From assembly GCA_019022495.1 (NCBI GenBank), contig JAFEKR010000101.1, positions 1 through 59,431 of the forward strand: 59,431 nt of DNA. Reading direction: 5' to 3'. A program made the position numbers and the translations under genes. Shown one piece after another: positions 21,474-33,725 of the stretch. Under the pieces are notes generated by a model. The model ran no database searches and had not been told where the DNA came from. It worked only from the letters and a program-made list of their open reading frames with translations. Numbering within the stretch: position 1 is the first letter of the stretch; every line of letters begins with the position of its first letter. The DNA is from Epichloe hybrida (Eukaryota > Ascomycota > Sordariomycetes > Hypocreales > Clavicipitaceae).

Positions 21474-23537
21474 TTATGACTTGATGACCGAGTCAACCAC
21501 CTTGATCGCCCCCAACAATTTTTCATCCTCCAGGTTCGGCGCAACAATCTGAATGGCCACTGGTAAGTCGACGTACAAGCCGTTGTTATCTAGATATATC
21601 AGTAAGCGTATGCATTTTCTATGGTATACAGATCTGATAAACAGAGAGGCGCCTTGGGAAAAAAGAAGACGAAGACGAAGACGAAGAAGAAGAATTAATG
21701 AGGGGGAAAGGAGCAAAAACTTACAAAGATCCATATTCTCCCTATCCAATTCATTCACAGGCTCGTAACCCTCCGGATACGCATCCGTACCAAGCACCCT
21801 CCCAGCAGGAACAACTCCACTAGGATAATCCAACAGATTCCACTGAGAGCAATATCCCCACCAGGGCTTCACATCATGCGGGAGGCCCAGCACAGACGAC
21901 ACAGGACAAATGAGCACGTCCATGGGCTCGCCGGACGACGAGGACTGCGCCGTCTCGGCCCATTTTTGAAGATATTCTGCGCGATAAACGTCCCGAGCTA
22001 TGTTGAGCTATCGGAAATGCAAGTTAGATGTTGCAAAGAACTGCACCGATGTACACGAAGGAAGACGAGTTTATGCGAACCTTGCCGATTTCACTGAGCG
22101 ACCGCTCCTTGACAATGGCGTCATCAAGCAGGCGTTTTGCGGACGGGAGAATGGGCTCGTTGCCTGCAAACAGCGTCTGCTTGATGTCTCGTCCGCCGTC
22201 TGTGAAGAACAGCGGGAGGATGATCTCGTTCATGCTCGTTTGTGATCATGGGGCTTGAATTCGAATACTGTGTGCGGGAAATTAGTAAGTCAGATGGATG
22301 CCTGTGAGAAACTCTCTGCAGACTAATTTCAGGATTGTACATTGGATAAGAAGACATGGGAGTTGAAAAAAACAACAACAGCATACCATCGTGTCCTGCC
22401 AGCTTCAATTTCTGCGCCACCTCTTGAATTACCCTTGTGATAGACGGATGCGGCATCACCACCTCATCCCACAGCATGACGCCTAATCTGAGCGTCCGGT
22501 TTTTCATCTGACTAGTCTGTGATGCCCACGGCAACCGAAGAAGCGGCTCTCGCAACCACGGCTTCGCATCACAGCACACTTGCATGAAGAGCTCCAGGTC
22601 GTCCACGTTGTGGCCAAGTGGTCCCGCCGCAGCGGCGATGGACCCTTGGCCCATCTGGGGGCACTTAAGCCGCCGGTAGATAGGCGCTTCGCAGATGGTT
22701 TAAAGCCGTACAATCCGCAGAACGCCGCGGGGACGCGAATCGAGCCGCTCAAGTCGGAGCCCACTCCCAGGGGTGAGCCATGCATGGCGATAAGAGCACC
22801 TTCGCCGCCGCTGGAACCCCCCGGGCTGAGTTTGTTGTTCCAAGGGTTGACCGTGCGGCCGTAGATGTTGTTGACGGCCTCAAGCATCATCATGCACTGC
22901 GGGATGTTCGTCTTGCAGAACAGCACAGCGCCGGCTTTGCGAAGATCTGCCACCAACGGCGCATCACGGTGCTTGACTGTGTTTCGCGCAAACGCGATGT
23001 ACCCCGCGGTGGTGTACTGGCCCTTGATATTGATGGAATCCTCGATGGAGATGGGGACGCCGTGTAAAGGCCCGATGGGTTTCCCTGTTGTCTTGATAAT
23101 GTCGTCCAGCTGCCTCGCGTGCTCCATGGCCTCGCAGAAGAATATCTCCGTGAGGCAGTTGGTCAACTGCTGCGCAACAGCGGCTTGATGGCAGAACGCC
23201 TCGGTGATCTGGATACATGACAGTTCGCGGTTGCGAATCTTGGCAGCGAGTTCGGCGGCGCCCAGAGCCGTGATTTGCATCTCATCATGGGACAAGAGGC
23301 GAGGGAGCAGGTCAATAGGGCGTGTGGTGGAGCGGATGGTCTCATCAAGCTTCAGAGGAGGAATTGTCCATCGAGTAGGGGTAGCAGACGCTCGCTGCTT
23401 TTGGAAGCGCTGATTTGAACTTGTTTAGTCTGTCCTTCGCTCACTCCGTACATGTTGCAGAGCAGAGAGTAGGACATTATCTTCTCCTTCCAGATCAAAC
23501 ATACCTCTGCAATCCTCTGCCACGAAACACCATTCAT
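21474..23537 (-). pseudogene. Amidase-signature protein (acetamidase-like), decayed
   Basis: Amidase-signature enzymes hydrolyse amides with a Ser-cisSer-Lys triad. Exons on the - strand are 23537-23505, 23409-22387, 22267-22081, 22007-21725 and 21589-21474, with introns of 95, 119, 73 and 135 nt. The start MNGVSWQRIAE/RFQKQRAS fits the family. GGSSGGEG (cis-Ser) and SGSIRVPAAFCG (nucleophile Ser) are kept. The frame breaks twice by one missing base each: in the C5 run at 22657-22661 (LSAP / MGQGSIAAAAGP) and near 22230-22233 (HKRA / NEIILPLFF, where a TGG Trp codon has become TGA). In addition the catalytic lysine position reads PISIEDSINIKG, with Glu where the family has Lys. Sequencing error could explain the indels but not easily the Lys-to-Glu change. 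I call it a pseudogene. Confidence 0.82.
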
Positions 23538-25614
23538 TTCCGACCAGATTTCTGCCTTGCCTTTGCAGAGCCCCCAGTTCTGTGATGTTGGAAACGGTGT
23601 TGCGAACATGGTCATGAATGATTTTCTTTCTTCTCGCAAGCAGATTGGTCTTCCTCCAAAATGTATCGTCACATTTCCCTCGGTGCTTCAGCTCCGGCAA
23701 CCTAGCGCTGCAAGGATGGGCCTATATGTACTCTTAAATCAACATATCAACGACCGGAACAACGACAACAAGAAGTAGTAGAGAGGAGCCCCAAATCCGA
23801 GGATCCCGTGCTGTCTCGTCGCGACGTTTCGGAGAAAATACGTGTCAGATACCCCATCAAGCTGCTTCTCCGCATCATCGGCAGAGTCAAACCGACCAAT
23901 GGTCCTGCTGTGTTCGTGAGGTCAGTCTTGGCGGAGACTTTTTCCCAATATCGTGACTAATGAACAACTTTGCTCGGTGGTGCGGAGACTCAAAATGTAC
24001 AGTGTGTATGTAATAGCAGAAGGCCAATATTTTCTCGACACGCTTTTCCATGCACGCCAAGGTCACGAGGGGAGCAGTGGAGTCGTCAGAAGTGGCCGGC
24101 CGTCTTGTCCATTGTCTCGATTTACTACTCCGTAATCGCCAAGACACAAAGCGCAACGTCGTCGTACATACATCAGAAAATTAGCCATCACTTGCCGGGT
24201 CTGACTGACAGCTGAAACTGACCGGTGGCCATAATATCTGGTCGTCAATCGGGCATTTTGACTCGGGGCAAGGTCTGTCTGATGTGTGTTGTGTGTGGCG
24301 AAGGCTGTCGATGATTCGGCATGGTTGTCGTTGCACGGGAAAATGGAGTAGTTGCGGAGTCTGCTAGGCCGCACTCTTCTGCCTCCTGCTCAGTGTACGG
24401 TTCAGTGCGACGCTGCGTGACGACGTGGACGCCGAGCGGAGATTAGTTAGTCTGGCATTGTGAATCAAGGGGCCTTTTCTCTCTCCATCTCTTTCCTTCC
24501 TTTCCTCCCCCTTCCCGAGCTCCTTCCCCGACAAACATTGTTGCTGCTGTTCGGCCTCGCCTTGGCACATACTACTTACTCATGTACCTAGTCTGCTAGT
24601 TGCTAGCTGTTAGCTGCTCGTGTACCCCGTCCCGGTGGCATAAACGCCTAATTTCGACAGTGATCATGCCGTCTCGCTCTCGTTCTCGTCTCGTCTCGTC
24701 TCGTCTCGTGGACTGCGAGCAACAGCAACAGCAACGGGGCTTCCAGGACGATTGAGCTTCAGCTCCTAAAACTAGTGGATATATAGTCTACAGAGTATTG
24801 AATGTTTTTTCTGTTCTTTTCTTCGCGCTCATTGGTTGTGGCCAATGCATTAGTTCTGTGAAAACATTAGGATTAATGCCGATACCCAGCCAGTAACTTG
24901 GCCCAGGCCTGATCGCGTGCCCCGCCACGTCCTGATGGGGCCTTCAAGCCAAAAAGTGAACCCCCCCAAATCTTAATGTCCTCGGCGCCTACTGATCGTG
25001 CTATTTGTGGCTCTTCGCAAAATGTTCTAGTTAATCAGATATTTAATACCAAACTTGTTCCCCCCTCCCATTCTATTTGTGCACCCCGTGTTCAGAATAC
25101 ACACGGGCCATCAGTCAACGAAACTTGCGTCCACGAAGAACACGATCGGCGGAATGAGACTAGCACGAGACATTGAGTGCTCTTGCTCTTCGTGACCCTT
25201 TGCCGGCTGCATCTGCCAGGTCTGAGCGTAAACTGGACCGAGCTTGCACATGCATTCAGGCGAAGTGAAAGCCTGCAGGACAAGCACTCGAATGAACCGG
25301 AACGAAGCACTTCTTGGAAGAGGACGACAGGCGAGGACAAGTCCAGCCCAGCGAATCTATTGCTCAACAGGATCCGCCTCTTTCGAGAATCGAGGTCAAG
25401 TTCGTCGCTTTTTTTTGGAAAGACTTGAGCAGCGGCAACTGTGTACCCAATCGGCATCATTCTCTATAATTATCTCGCTTCTTTTTCTCCTTGTTTCTCT
25501 TTTTTTTTACTTTTTTTCCCTTGTAATTTGCATACTTTCCCACCGTCTCTTCATTCACAAGGGACCCAGCCATCCATCTGCAGCACCATCGTCTTCCAGA
25601 AACCTGCTCCCATT
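23538..25614. other. Gene-free region upstream of two divergent genes
   Basis: Contains a reverse TACGGAGTA at 24126-24134, a (TCTCG)n repeat near 24685-24709, and a T-rich tract around 25500-25530 just before the gene at 25615. No coding region is supported; the last few hundred bases are probably promoter and 5' UTR. Confidence 0.5.
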
Positions 25615-26760
25615 ATGCTGGCCAACATGGTTTACCCAACAGAACACCACCTGCCTGTTAGGCCAAAGCAGAAGGCTCTCAAGGCACCTTCCAAGCCGAA
25701 ATCGCGACCAGCACATTCTCAGCCAATTGATCCGCAAGAACTATCGAGAAGACTTATTGTCGTGCTGGTGGAGCGAGAGGCACATTCGGAAAGAAAGCGG
25801 CGTGCGAGAAATGAAGCCATCAAACAGAAGCAACAATCTTCTTCAAAGACTCAGCCGAAACAAAGCATTGATCAAACTGTCTCCATTGGCGTTGACCGCA
25901 CCAAACCCGGCTTAGGGATTGGTCAGAAGCCGGAACGTTCGCCCTCACATGAAGAGACGTCACATTGTCCCGATCCCAGGAACTCCAGCAAAGCAAGCAC
26001 CCAGTACGGTGATGATGGGCATGGAGACAAGACGGCATATCGTCATATACCCAAAGTAGCCGCTTCGCAATTTTCCGAAACAACGACTGTTGAAAGTGCA
26101 TATGAGAAGGGCCCAGTGCATATATTACCCCGACACGAAATGAAATTCGACCTTGACGGGTCAACTGCAAGTCGCGCGGCCAGAGTGAACGACTCCAATG
26201 CTCCTCCTTGTGAGAAGAACAAGCCTCTGAGAAGGGCTCAGAGTATGCGCGAGCGTCACTACGAGCGGGACTTTATTAGCAAGCCTAGCCTACCCATTAC
26301 CTATGAGCTAGACACGACTACATATCCTCTAGCCTCAAGCCAAAAACTCCAAAATACCGCGAGATCTAGCAAACCAGTGGATGATGAGTCGAAAGGTGCT
26401 AGGAGAATAAGCACTGGAAGAATTCTAGGACGATCAGAGCCCCATTCCGTCGAGCCATTTGACCTCGCCGCCGCGTTACTTGCACCGGAGAAACCGGAAA
26501 TTGTTGGCAATACAAACCATAATCGAGTTGACTGGACGCAGAGTGATGAGCCGATGACGGCCAATGCAGTCGCCCAACCCTATCCCACGCAGCCTGAGTT
26601 GCGAAAGGCAGAATCCAGGTGGAAACTGAGAGGCCGACTAAGAAGCTTTGGGAGACACAGCAAGGACGATAGGCTGCCGACGCCACCAGAAGAGATAGCG
26701 GCACGCGATGCTTCGCCCAAGTCTCCAATCAGTGGCTTCTTTTCACGATTCAAACGTTAG
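25615..26760 (+). CDS. Disordered basic fungal protein, function unknown
   Basis: Single-exon frame of 381 aa from MLANMVYPTEHHLPV. The upstream in-frame extension is hydrophobic translation of a T-rich UTR, so the ATG at 25615 is preferred. A short charged helix (ELSRRLIVVLVEREAHSERKRR in two parts) lies near residue 45, and Ser/Pro/Lys-rich disordered sequence fills the rest. The C-terminus (WKLRGRLRSFGRHSKDD ... GFFSRFKR) has paired basic/aromatic motifs that might bind membrane or a partner protein. No catalytic or recognised domain is visible. Codon use and length argue for a real gene. I do not recognise the family. Confidence 0.72.
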   Translation: MLANMVYPTEHHLPVRPKQKALKAPSKPKSRPAHSQPIDPQELSRRLIVVLVEREAHSERKRRARNEAIKQKQQSSSKTQPKQSIDQTVSIGVDRTKPGLGIGQKPERSPSHEETSHCPDPRNSSKASTQYGDDGHGDKTAYRHIPKVAASQFSETTTVESAYEKGPVHILPRHEMKFDLDGSTASRAARVNDSNAPPCEKNKPLRRAQSMRERHYERDFISKPSLPITYELDTTTYPLASSQKLQNTARSSKPVDDESKGARRISTGRILGRSEPHSVEPFDLAAALLAPEKPEIVGNTNHNRVDWTQSDEPMTANAVAQPYPTQPELRKAESRWKLRGRLRSFGRHSKDDRLPTPPEEIAARDASPKSPISGFFSRFKR

Positions 26761-26912
26761 TTACAATATCCGCATGGTGGCGGGCAATTGGCATAGGAGA
26801 AGGCGCCATACCCGTTGTAGAATTAGTGGCATAAAACTTGATATCCGTATGGCCCATCTCGAGGTCATCAACAGTGCTCAGTTAGTACAGCATAGTAAAC
26901 AATTACTTTACT

Positions 26913-27775
26913 TCAGCGTCTTTCCTGCGCCATCAATTGCTCAATCAATTTGCTGTCTTCCTGTGCCATCTGTTCCCGCAGGATTGTGGTGGCGGCACTG
27001 CCTTTTTCATCTTGGGTATTGATCAGATGCAGTATGAGCTCCGAGTACTCTCGAATAGCATCACCAGCCTTGCCCTCGGCCCTACGAGCCTTGCGAAGCG
27101 CCTCTTTCCCATTCTTGATACCAATATCGCGATTCCAGTTATCTTTCTTGGCGACGCCCTGCATCAAAGAGGCGGGTATTCTCTTGTCCGGAGCTTCCTC
27201 AGGGGGTTGCGTTGCGGCGTATATGGCCAGTAGTTGCTCAGCTAGGCTGGGGTATTTGCGGAATAGATGCTGTAGCTTATCCGACGTATCAAGCGCACGA
27301 AAGGGATTCGACGGATCGTACGGGTGTGAAGACGTGGTGTCATTGCTTGATGGTCCAGGCATTTCGGGTTCAAAGGGTGGTTTCGGTTCGTCTGGCGGGT
27401 GGTTTTCTTTATGTAGCTTGTTGCAAGCTACTGAGCAGCTTTGGTTTAGTTAATAACATCTCACAGCTTAACAAAGGAGAGTGGGAGCCTGGTTGGATTC
27501 AACAGAGATTGTCGAGGGGCTCCTCCTAGGAGCAGGTCCGTCAAGGGTACATACTAAGGTAGGTAGCATCTTGGACATTTGTATTTCGATTGAAATGCCT
27601 CGCACACGCCGCAGAGTGCAGCAACTTTCGACAGAGGTGCCGATGTTGATGGCAGCGGCGTCTGGGGTTCTTCGGAGCTAGCTTCAGCTTGTGGTGGGAC
27701 GTGCATGTCGTCGGCCTTCGAAGCCGCAGGTGCAGGTGCAGGTGCCTCTGGCAGAACACTCTGCTCTTGCGGCAT
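26913..27775 (-). CDS. HIT-type zinc-finger protein (ZNHIT3/Hit1-like)
   Basis: HIT zinc-finger proteins of this type (yeast Hit1, human ZNHIT3) help assemble box C/D snoRNPs. Exons are 27775-27555 and 27438-26913 with a 116-nt intron (GTATGT donor, TAACTAAAC branch, AAAG acceptor), giving 248 aa. Across the junction the zinc finger reads CGVC ... CPRCYLPYCSVACNKLHKENH, two interleaved C4 and C2HC-type sites as in zf-HIT. Downstream, LQHLFRKYPSLAEQLLAIY matches the short helical segment that follows the finger in this family. The N-terminus before the finger is Pro/Ala-rich. It is divergent from NFU1 with about 690 bp between starts. Confidence 0.85.
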
Positions 27776-28468
27776 CCTGGACGTGGGTGTATAATCAGCT
27801 GGAAGGGGGCCAACTATTCCAGAGGCCGACAAAATCACCGCGGCCTTTTGATGTTGGGTAGCAAAGATACTACTTATAAGTTACATACCCTCAAAGAGGA
27901 AACATAGCTTGCCGCGGTATCGGAGCAGTTTTGGCTTGAGGCAAGGAATGGAGCAGACAAGGAAGAAAAAAATTAGAGACCAGGGCGCGGCGGATCCAAT
28001 CAATCGCCTTCTCGCTGGGAGGGCGACCGACTTGCGTACATACCGATCCACTTATTTCACCCACTAAACATCATCGCATAATGGGTACTTTTTATGCACT
28101 ACTAATAAATTATCTTAGATAATTGCTACTCCGGAGTAGTCCGTACAAATAGCTATGTATGGCAAGGCCAGGGTGGAAATAACGGGCCCCAGTGAAGGTT
28201 GCTGACTCTACGTCACAGCGCACTAATTACTAATGCCCTGGTCCGTACTCTAAAAGCCATTTACATTTTACGGCGAACGGTTTTCAACGAATGCCGGTGA
28301 CCAATTTTTCTTATTCTTGAACACCAGTGACACCACGAACGGGAATCTTCCTACGAATGCAACATCAGATCCTATCGATCTACCGAAACCATTCTTAGTA
28401 CCCTGTTCTTCATATTGCCCTCTCCCAGAAGCTGCTCGCGCGCAGAGCAGAGCAGACCAGGGGCGGAA
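27776..28468. other. Bidirectional promoter between HIT zinc-finger gene and NFU1
   Basis: Divergent intergenic region. It holds a perfect 14-bp palindrome CTACTCCGGAGTAG near 28126-28139, related to the TACGGAGTA motif family, followed by GTCCGTAC. No gene is seen. Confidence 0.5.
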
Positions 28469-29458
28469 ATGGCCACATTCTCTTCCACGGCGCCGAGGAT
28501 CTTGTCTCGCGCGCTCCTCCCAGCAAGACCAGCCCGATGCTCATCACAATGGGCCCGCAAGCTTAGCACACACATCAGCCGTAATGGCTCTTCTTCAAGT
28601 TCCAATCCTCGCATGAGCGCCGTCCGACGACCATCTCTCTCCCGCCGCGCTGTGCTGCCGAATCTGGCCATCGGGGGCACCCGTAACATTTTTATACAAA
28701 CCGAGAAAACACCCAACGCCGATGCTCTCAAATTCCTGCCGAACCACCGAGTCGTGCCCGAAGACCTCAACACGCCGTTCATCGAATATCTTAACCCGCG
28801 GTCGACCATTTCCCCGCCATACCCGTCTCCTCTCGCCGCGAAGCTCATGAACATTGATGGCATCACATCGGTGTTTTACGGCGCAGACTTTATCACCGTC
28901 ACCAAGGCAGGGGATGCGAACTGGGCCCACATTCGACCAGAGATCTTCTCCCTGATTACGGAGGCAATCACATCCGGCGAGAAGCTTGTCAACGTGGCGG
29001 AGCGGAAGGAGGGCGATGAGAAGATGGAAGAGGACAGTCTGGCGTACAACGAAAATGACAGCGAGGTTGTCGGCATGATCAAGGAGCTCTTGGAGACTAG
29101 AATCAGGCCTGCGATCCAGGAGGATGGTGGCGATATCGACTTCCGGGGCTTCGAAGACGGCTACGTGAAGCTGAAGCTTCGTGGTGCCTGCAGAACGTGT
29201 GACTCCAGCACAGTCACCCTCAAGAATGGTATCGAGGGGATGCTCATGCATTATGTAGGTGCTGCTCCTGTTCCACTGCTTTCCTTGCACCCATTCTCAA
29301 GAGCTGCAATAATCGCACAAACGAGCTGAACATGTCGCGTGCCACAGATTGAGGAAGTCAAAGGTGTCCACCAAATCCTCGATCAAGAGGAAGAGGTCGC
29401 CTTGGAAGAATTTGCAAAGTTTGAGGAGAAATTGAAGCAACAAAAGGCGGCTGAGTAG
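28469..29458 (+). CDS. NFU1: NFU1, mitochondrial iron-sulfur cluster scaffold/carrier
   Basis: NFU1 delivers 4Fe-4S clusters to mitochondrial enzymes such as lipoate synthase. Exons are 28469-29254 and 29348-29458 (93-nt intron), giving 298 aa. Residues 1-60 are rich in Arg and Ser with no acidic residues (LSRALLPARPARCSSQWARK), a mitochondrial presequence. The Nfu N-terminal domain begins at IFIQTEKTPNADALKF and includes ITSVFYGADFITVTK. The NifU C-terminal domain contains RPAIQEDGGDIDF and the cluster-binding CRTC (CxxC) motif in LRGACRTCDSSTVTL. Exon 2 supplies IEEVKGVHQILDQEEE and completes the domain. Every expected feature is present, so it should be functional. Confidence 0.95.
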
Positions 29459-32400
29459 ACTATTGCAACTGTGATGAAATTTTGAGGGAAATGACGATGG
29501 CTATGTTTTTTTTTTTTGGCATGTCCAAAGTGACTTCACATGTTCAGTAGATTTCTGGCCGACGTGGACGATGTATAGACTGCAAGATACCCTACGAGGA
29601 TGATTTAAAGGGGCCCGATCATTGTCTACTAGCTATGCTTCACTGCTCAATCAGATGACCCGAGATTCGAGCATCTCGGCTTTGAATATCCAGCTAGAAT
29701 GCACCCCCCGAGGGAGGGGGGGACTGGTCATAGGCGGCCAAGAGTTTCTTTGACTGTCAGACTGTTCCGTGCAAGTCTGAAAAAGCTACAGATGTACGGA
29801 ATACTCCGTACGTGAACTGTACAGATTCAACGGACAGACTAAGGCTTGAGTGCAGCAGCAATATCATGCTTAACCTTGGTCATACAAAGGAGTTCACCGT
29901 CTAGCGAATCATTGGCCAGAGGGCCTGTAGCTGGCTTGTTCTGGGGCGGCCCTTCATGCGGTCTGTCTTGCACGTGTGAGGCGTCTGATGGAGTGGCAGT
30001 AGAAATCCGGGGTAATTAGGGAGTAACACGGTATTAGTTTGGTTGGTTCTTCACAGACGGATGGCCTTCGCTCAAAGCTGACCCGACCACGATTTCATGA
30101 TCCCCGGGAACCTAGCCCACAGTACATATAATATTAATATACTAGGCAGGGGCGATAAGGCGGCCCATTGTATTAGTCGCGTGGGCCAAGGCCAGGCTCC
30201 CCATTGCCCAATAGCACGACTCATCGGAAGACATTGCCAGTCGGGTCATTGTGAAAAACTGAAAACCCGACTGGCAGTCAGATCATCTCTCGTTTGCAGC
30301 CATGAAAGTGCGGCACAACCGAGACAAGGGAGGAACATGACTCTTCAACTGTGGAAGAAACAGCAAATACATACGGAGTAACCCGTATAGACAGAGTATT
30401 TGGGACTGGTACGACAACCCTCGTGAGTTGCGGCAGCGTAATCCGTGTGTACATGATGTAATTCGAACCTGCCGAAGCATTCGGTGGTGGCACGAATCAC
30501 GAATCGAGGGCGACCCACCATCTTTTCCCACCAGGTGACTCAACAAAGGCAGGTCAGGTCAGCAAACAGACCAGCCCAGGCTGGCTACCCAGGCTGGCTG
30601 CCCAGCTGACCCCCAAGCCACAAACCGGCCGGGGCGGGGGTTCTGCAACTAGATAATACATGGCTCAGATGGCTGTGTGTGGGTGGGCGATTTGCGGGGT
30701 GACGATCTTTCCGGAAGTCTGAAACGTGGGTTGGCCTGGCCCCCCAGGCTTCAAATGTTGTCAAGGGCAGAAGCTGTGGTCGGTTGTTTCCTCTAGGCCT
30801 GCAAGCTTGGACGGCAAGGTGATCCCGCAATGGGTGCGTGCAGCAGAGTGGTATTCATTATCGTGATTGCAGGATTGCAGCCGTGCAAGCAAGAACGAGA
30901 ACTGCAAGCCCGTGTATGATCTCTCGAATGTTTCTCACCGGTGTTTTTGTCTCGAGTCTTGATCCGACTTTATCATCCTCTCGACACAGCATTCTTCTAC
31001 CTTGATGCACCCTTTCGACAATGTCTCTGGTTGACAAGCCATTTCTCCGTACAACAGACGTGATTTGTCTTTATCACGATCCCCTCCTCCCCTTACGGAG
31101 TACCCCCCCCCCCCCTGCGATTCCCCAACCGCAATACTGCCCCCTCGCTCACTCGTGCGGAAAGGAAACCAGGTCCAACCAAAGTAACCCCAGAGATTGA
31201 GAGGTTCAGTCAGCTAAGCCTGTTCCAGCAACAAGGTCACTTTTGCGCACTGGGCGCGCCACCAGTTGAGCTCTGGTGGTGGGATGGGCCCTGGGCCTGA
31301 GGCGTCTGAGATGGAGAAAAGTACCGCAGGGGGGTGGGGAGGGGTTGGGTTGGATGCAACTTTTTGCCCCAACAAGCTCACCCACACCCATTTGACCACG
31401 GCCTGCCTCTTCTTTTAGTGGTTCATCTCGACTTCTTGGCTTCGCTAACCGATCAAGAGCAAAAGACGGGGTAATAAGATGTGAGTGAGCCGACTCAGCC
31501 GAGAGTCATCTTCCAGACTAATACGTGCCGTGGATTGTCAAATCACACCCGGATCCTGCGAGTAATTAGTAAGCCTTTCCGAGGCCTTTCCTAAGCCTCC
31601 TAAGCCTTTCCTAGGGCTCTTCTTGCAACAATCGCCCCCCTACTTGGTTGGGCCGCTTGGCGTTGTTGGCGTCAAGCCGAGCAGAGAGCGGCCGCTGCCT
31701 GGTCCGCCGCGTCAAACGACGATCCATTCATTCAATCATTCATTGCGTTGTGTGCGCGAAGGAAGGGGACAGACAGCAGAAGATCACGGGAGAAGGAGAA
31801 AGCGGCGGGGTACTTTGGAACGTACACACTGTACTCTGTACATCAGACAACTTCAAGCTCGAAAGTGAAGAAGCACTTCGAAACAAATCCAACAATGACA
31901 GACCACCAGACCACACACCACCGGATCACCAAGCCACACACCAGGGCCTGCCTCACAGACAACAATTGGCGAGTACAGAGATGTATGTATGTATCATGTA
32001 TCCGCAGTGCACGCACACGGCATCGTCGCGCCGCCCACTTTTTAGCTCCCCCCGCGTCCGCTCTCGACGCTAAGACCTATCCCGTCTTGCTTTCCCCTGC
32101 TCGCATGCTCGCTCCCCTGTCCGATTTCTCCTACAAGTTCTTTTCTCGTACTAATTTCCTAGCCGCAGGGTCTGCAGTCTTTTGGCCCTCCTTCCCCCCC
32201 TCTCTCAAGAGTCAAGACGGCCCTATAGAAAAGCATATCAGAGAGAGCTTCCCCACCGCTGACCACCTGCTGGTTACATATTGCAGCTTTGCCAAGCTTG
32301 CTGTTGGAATGACCATTTGAAGCTGGTGCTTACACATTACGGACGTACATGCACCACACGCGCACACGTGCATACGCACCACGCACCACGCACCGTTTCC

Positions 32401-33725
32401 CGAAATTCCTCTCATTTCCCCTCCGTAACGGCCAGTCCAGCCGGATCGCCAACTTCTCAGTTAGCTGTTGCAATCCAGCGACCAGACGGCCGAGGTCAAT
32501 ACGCACGTCACAGCCCGCTCCCGCAGCCAGACACAACCAGACACCAGACACATCCCCTCCCTCCCCCCCCCCCCGCGCGCGATAAGCGAGCCCAAACAGC
32601 TGCCGGCCAGCCTGCCAGACTCTCATATCCCGAGCGCCTCGCCTTTTTCGGGGCATCGTCGCACAGCTCAGGTGCCGCTAGCGAATACATACCTGCTATT
32701 AGGGGCCTTGCACCACCTCGCAACCTCGCACCTCGCACCTCGCACCTTGCACTTCGCACTTCGCACTTCGCACCTGTTCGCCACTTGCGTCACGACCAAG
32801 ACCATCGATTCAATCACGGCGTCTGCTGCCACATGTGTGTGTGCAATTCGACATTCGAGTCGTCTGATCAGACCATTTCCTCGTCGTCGACTCTATACAT
32901 ATCGCAGGATCTAGTGACATCGGCTGCATTTCGCAACTGCTGGAGCCGCTTCGCATCCAATCTGCGTGGCCTCTGCCAACCCACTATGGGGGTGCAGTAG
33001 AGCAACTTGACAACATATTCCATGACCGAGACGCAATCTATTCTGCCAACACTTTGACGGTGCGGATGGGTGTAGCTTCAAGCGTCTCATTTTGAACAAT
33101 TCTTTCTATTGTATCTGCCCTTTTTATATTCTTTCTGCCCCCCTTTTGGCTTTGGGTTAGACTTGCGCTGGTTTTAGACATTTGTTATACCAACTACATC
33201 TCGTTCTTAATCTATTATACGACCACACGATACCTGCATTTCCTCGGCCGACTCGGAGTTACTGATAGACACAACTCATCACTTTTCAACCCTGTTCGAA
33301 GTCGTTCCAGGGACTGTCCGCTTCTCACAAGGACGCTCATCAGATCACACACGACTCGGAGCTATCTTGACGCATATTTCATGCCAAAGATTTTGTTTTG
33401 TCCATAAATTGCAAAAAGTAAGTCGTCATCGTTGTGCTACAACCTCATTATGAGCGTCAGACTACGGACTCGTGTCTCAGTCTTGCAGAGCTATCAAATC
33501 AAGATCATATTCACATTTTCTTGACATTTTGGTCGCATTGACTCTTGACAGAAACGTTGCTAAATATAGGATAGAGGTCTTCTGCGTAGACTTCCCGGAA
33601 TCCAGCGCTAGTGAGTGTCTGGCCTAGACCGAACGTCTCCAGGTGCTCGAGAAGACAAATTCGACGTTACTTGATCATCCTGATCTGGCTAGAAGGCTTC
33701 TATTTCCAAGGAATTACATCGCATT
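29459..33725. other. 4.3-kb gene-free region upstream of the PSP1-domain gene
   Basis: No supportable gene. Three TACGGAGTA motifs fall within 1.3 kb (29802 reverse, 30372, 31094). Direct repeats of CAGGCTGGCT near 30581-30602 and a 7/8-bp repeat at 32713-32774 are present. Long open frames near 32.3-33.0 kb translate to low-complexity Thr/His/Pro/Arg-rich sequence and are not believable. The last 700 bases are pyrimidine-rich and probably 5' UTR of the gene at 33726. Confidence 0.55.
32713..32774. repeat. Short tandem repeat (CACCTCG / CACTTCG)n
   Basis: About eight 7-bp units, first of the form CGCACCT and then CGCACTT, in the gene-free region before the PSP1 gene. Confidence 0.75.

Noticed and set aside
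32281..33000. A 239-codon open frame on + before the PSP1 gene
   Set aside because: The translation is low-complexity Thr/His/Pro/Arg sequence across a tandem repeat; no splice structure, domain or codon bias supports it.
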